Assembly (NCBI RefSeq): GCF_000724625.1
Contig: NZ_CP007139.1
Coordinates: forward strand, 4,092,001 to 4,156,000
DNA from: Fimbriimonas ginsengisoli Gsoil 348
GTDB lineage: Bacteria; Armatimonadota; Fimbriimonadia; Fimbriimonadales; Fimbriimonadaceae
DNA: 64,000 nt
Direction of reading: 5' to 3'
Positions within the stretch are counted from its first letter, which is position 1. Each line of letters starts with the position of its first letter. The notes beneath the pieces were generated by a model, which worked only from the letters and a program-made list of their open reading frames with translations, made no database searches and was not told the DNA's origin. Position numbers and translations under genes: made by a program. Below are positions 62,159-64,000 of this stretch, piece by piece.

Positions 62159-62830
62159 ATGGCACAGCTCGATATCAAGGGCAAAGACGGTAAAACCGTT
62201 GGCCAGCACACCCTGAGCGATAAGATCGCCAACGCCAGCGTCAGCATGGTCACCGCTCACCGAACGGTCGTCGCCGAAGAAGCGAACGCCCGCCAGGGAA
62301 CGCAGAAGGCGAAGACCCGCAGCGAAGTTCGCGGCGGTGGTCGCAAGCCGTACAAGCAGAAGAAGACCGGTAACGCCCGCCAGGGTTCGATCCGAGCTCC
62401 GCACTATGCCCACGGTGGAATGGCGCTCGCCGTCGCTCCGCGCGACTACGACAAGAAGGTGAACAAGAAGGAGCGGCGCGCCGCGATTCTTGCCGCCCTC
62501 GGCGCGCACTTCGAAGCCGGAAACGTTAGCATCGTCGACAGCATCACGTTCGCCGCGCCGAAGACCAAGGACGCGACCGCAATGCTCGAGGCGCTTGGCC
62601 TCAACGGTCAGCGCCGGCTGCTTATCGTGCTCCCCGAGTACGACGAGGTGGTGCTGAAGTCGTTCCGCAATCTTCCGAACGTGACCGTTCGCACGGCTCC
62701 GGCGAGCACCGCCGGCGGCGCCGAGGCGCCGAAAACCGCGGTCTTCTCGACTCGCGACCTGCTGTTGGCTCACAAGCTGATCGTGGTTCAAGAGGCGCTT
62801 AGCCGCATCGAGGAGGTTTGGGCGAAGTGA
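62159..62830 (+). CDS. rplD: Ribosomal protein L4
   Basis: 223 residues. Typical RTAKTRSEVRGGG-type loop (QKAKTRSEVRGGGRKPYKQK), GNARQGSIRAPHYAHGGMAL, and a C-terminal LLLAHKLIVVQEALSRIEEV. In E. coli L4 also represses the S10 operon. The stop TGA (62828-62830) overlaps the rplW start as GTGA. Confidence 0.97.
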   Translation: MAQLDIKGKDGKTVGQHTLSDKIANASVSMVTAHRTVVAEEANARQGTQKAKTRSEVRGGGRKPYKQKKTGNARQGSIRAPHYAHGGMALAVAPRDYDKKVNKKERRAAILAALGAHFEAGNVSIVDSITFAAPKTKDATAMLEALGLNGQRRLLIVLPEYDEVVLKSFRNLPNVTVRTAPASTAGGAEAPKTAVFSTRDLLLAHKLIVVQEALSRIEEVWAK

Positions 62831-63240
62831 AGAACCCGCACAACATTATTCTGCGACCGCACATCACGGAGAAGTCGGTCGGACTGTCTTATGGCGACGA
62901 TCAGGGAGCGCTCAAGCGCCTCCGAAACGAAGCCAAGAAGGCGGCTCCCGGCGACAAGAAAGCTCGCGAAGTGCAGGTAACCGACGAAGATCTCGTCCGC
63001 AAGTACACGTTTATCGTGGCTCGCGACGCGAACAAGATCGAAATTAAGAGCGCCATCGAGGCGATCTACAACGAAGGCAAGAAGGCCGACCAAGCGATCT
63101 CCGTGACCGCGGTCCGCACCGTCAAGGTGCTCGGTAAGAAGCGAAAGCGCGGACAGCGCAGCAGCGGCTTCGAGCCGGATCGTAAGAAGGCGATCGTAAC
63201 GCTTGCGAAGGGCCAGATGCTCGAGGATTACGGAGTCTAA
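62827..63240 (+). CDS. rplW: Ribosomal protein L23 with an inserted loop
   Basis: 137 residues from GTG 62827, chosen for the GTGA overlap with rplD and AGGAGG at 62811-62816. Core: [17 protein letters not shown] at the start, then [40 protein letters not shown] and [13 protein letters not shown]. Between ITEKS and KYTFIV there are about 35 extra residues ([20 protein letters not shown] and on), absent from E. coli L23 (100 residues). It binds 23S rRNA at the exit tunnel. The insert is charged and may be a surface loop. Confidence 0.95.
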   Translation: MKNPHNIILRPHITEKSVGLSYGDDQGALKRLRNEAKKAAPGDKKAREVQVTDEDLVRKYTFIVARDANKIEIKSAIEAIYNEGKKADQAISVTAVRTVKVLGKKRKRGQRSSGFEPDRKKAIVTLAKGQMLEDYGV

Positions 63241-63241
63241 G

Positions 63242-64000
63242 ATGCCAACTCGACAGTATAAGCCGACCTCGCCAGGCCGACGCCATATGATTGGCGCGAC
63301 CTATTCCGAGGTCACCGCAAGCAAGCCGGAAAGGTCGCTGCTTAAGGCTAAGCCAAAGAGCGGCGGCCGCAACAGCTACGGCCGTATCACCTCGTTCAAC
63401 CGAGGCGGCGGCAACAAGAACAAGTACCGCATGATCGACTTCAAGCGGGATAAGGACGGCGTACAGGCCAAGGTCGCGACGATCGAATACGATCCGAACC
63501 GAACCTGCCGAATCGCGCTGCTCCACTATCTCGACGGTGAGAAGCGATACATCCTCGCGCCGAAGAACCTGACGGTGGGCACCCGCGTGGAGAGCGGTCC
63601 GGAAGCGGACATCCTCCCGGGGAACGCGCTTCCGCTCAAGAACATTCCGCTTGGCACGCTCGTTCACAACATCGAGCTTCAGCCGAAGCGCGGTGGGCAG
63701 ATGGTCCGGTCCGCCGGAACCGCCGCCCAGGTTATGGCCAAAGAAGGGAACTACGTGACCCTTCGCTTGCCGAGCGGCGAGATGCGGATGGTGCACAACA
63801 CCTGCCGCGCCACCGTCGGCGAAGTTGGCAATGCCGAGCACGAGAACGAGTCGATCGGTAAGGCCGGTAAGAACCGCGGCCTCGGCCGCAAGCCGCACGT
63901 TCGTGGCGTCGTCAAGTCGCCGCGAGACCACCCACACGGTGGTGGTGAGGCGAAGTCGCCGGTCGGACGCAAGAAGGGTCCGGTCGACCGCTGGGGCAAC
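63242..64000 (+). CDS. rplB: Ribosomal protein L2 (5' part)
   Basis: 253 codons are visible; the gene runs past the window end. Start [16 protein letters not shown] at ATG 63242. Conserved parts: [70 protein letters not shown]-like [40 protein letters not shown], and the peptidyl-transferase loop near [20 protein letters not shown]. Next in the usual S10 order after rplW. Confidence 0.98.
   Translation, partial: MPTRQYKPTSPGRRHMIGATYSEVTASKPERSLLKAKPKSGGRNSYGRITSFNRGGGNKNKYRMIDFKRDKDGVQAKVATIEYDPNRTCRIALLHYLDGEKRYILAPKNLTVGTRVESGPEADILPGNALPLKNIPLGTLVHNIELQPKRGGQMVRSAGTAAQVMAKEGNYVTLRLPSGEMRMVHNTCRATVGEVGNAEHENESIGKAGKNRGLGRKPHVRGVVKSPRDHPHGGGEAKSPVGRKKGPVDRWGN

Overview
The window is a GC-rich, gene-dense piece of bacterial chromosome with no rRNA, tRNA, CRISPR array, phage or transposase that I could find. 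Three proteins carry the type IV prepilin leader (R-x-F-T-L-[IV]-E-L-L-V-V). There is an OstA/LptD-like envelope protein, many lipoproteins and secreted proteins, several ECF sigma factors, and many short palindromic repeats. Together these fit a diderm of the Armatimonadota (Fimbriimonas-like). That placement is inference from gene style, not from a marker tree.

Layout. 1-1819 (+): the end of a 'quinate 5-dehydrogenase'-type protein and a cyanobacterial-AAR-like acyl-ACP reductase. 1868-4629 (-): YjbR-like protein, HEAT-repeat protein, LemA, lipoprotein. 4619-10523 (+): purL, a kinase-fold phosphotransferase, pyrH, frr, a four-helix-bundle gene and uppS. 10520-11480 (-): a prepilin-like gene behind a TPP riboswitch. 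11664-15084 (-): a coupled repair operon of MBL exonuclease, GNAT and ATP-dependent DNA ligase. 15162-18525 (+): YihY, a GT4 glycosyltransferase and a Clp-N-domain protein. 18577-24310 (-): enolase, HAF-repeat lipoprotein, then obg-nadD-rsfS and a hypothetical. 24602-28816: polysaccharide deacetylase, two small secreted or unknown proteins, and a GH172 (DUF2961) enzyme.

28878-35239 (-) holds two ECF sigma-factor units. One is a four-gene chain of sigma, zinc anti-sigma, TM protein and GlnD-like uridylyltransferase, in which every junction is an ATGA or GTGA overlap. 35419-43313: OstA-like protein, glycogen debranching enzyme, Gfo/Idh/MocA oxidoreductase, LacI regulator, moaC-moaA. 43038-46682 (-): a membrane protein, a thioredoxin-like protein and a hybrid histidine kinase. 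46914-53112 (-): an arabinan-use operon of GH43, sugar-binding protein, two permeases and GH51 arabinofuranosidase. Upstream of it lie a small lipoprotein, a prepilin-like gene and an ArsR-type regulator with a large C-terminal domain. 55840-61336 (+): a short pseudopilin, an Ig/PQQ-propeller protein and an S9 peptidase. 61530 to the end (+): an S10-type ribosomal cluster that starts at rplC (rplC, rplD, rplW, rplB partial).

At least six families of short repeats, most of them palindromic, lie between genes. Several run into coding sequence: the sugar-binding protein tail, the GNAT, the N-terminus of UppS and the stop codon of the phosphotransferase. The points most worth a second look are the TPP riboswitch in front of a prepilin-like gene, the four-helix-bundle gene framed by inverted heptamer repeats inside pyrH-frr-uppS, the sigma/anti-sigma/GlnD chain, the GNAT inside the ligase operon, and the translated repeat sequences.
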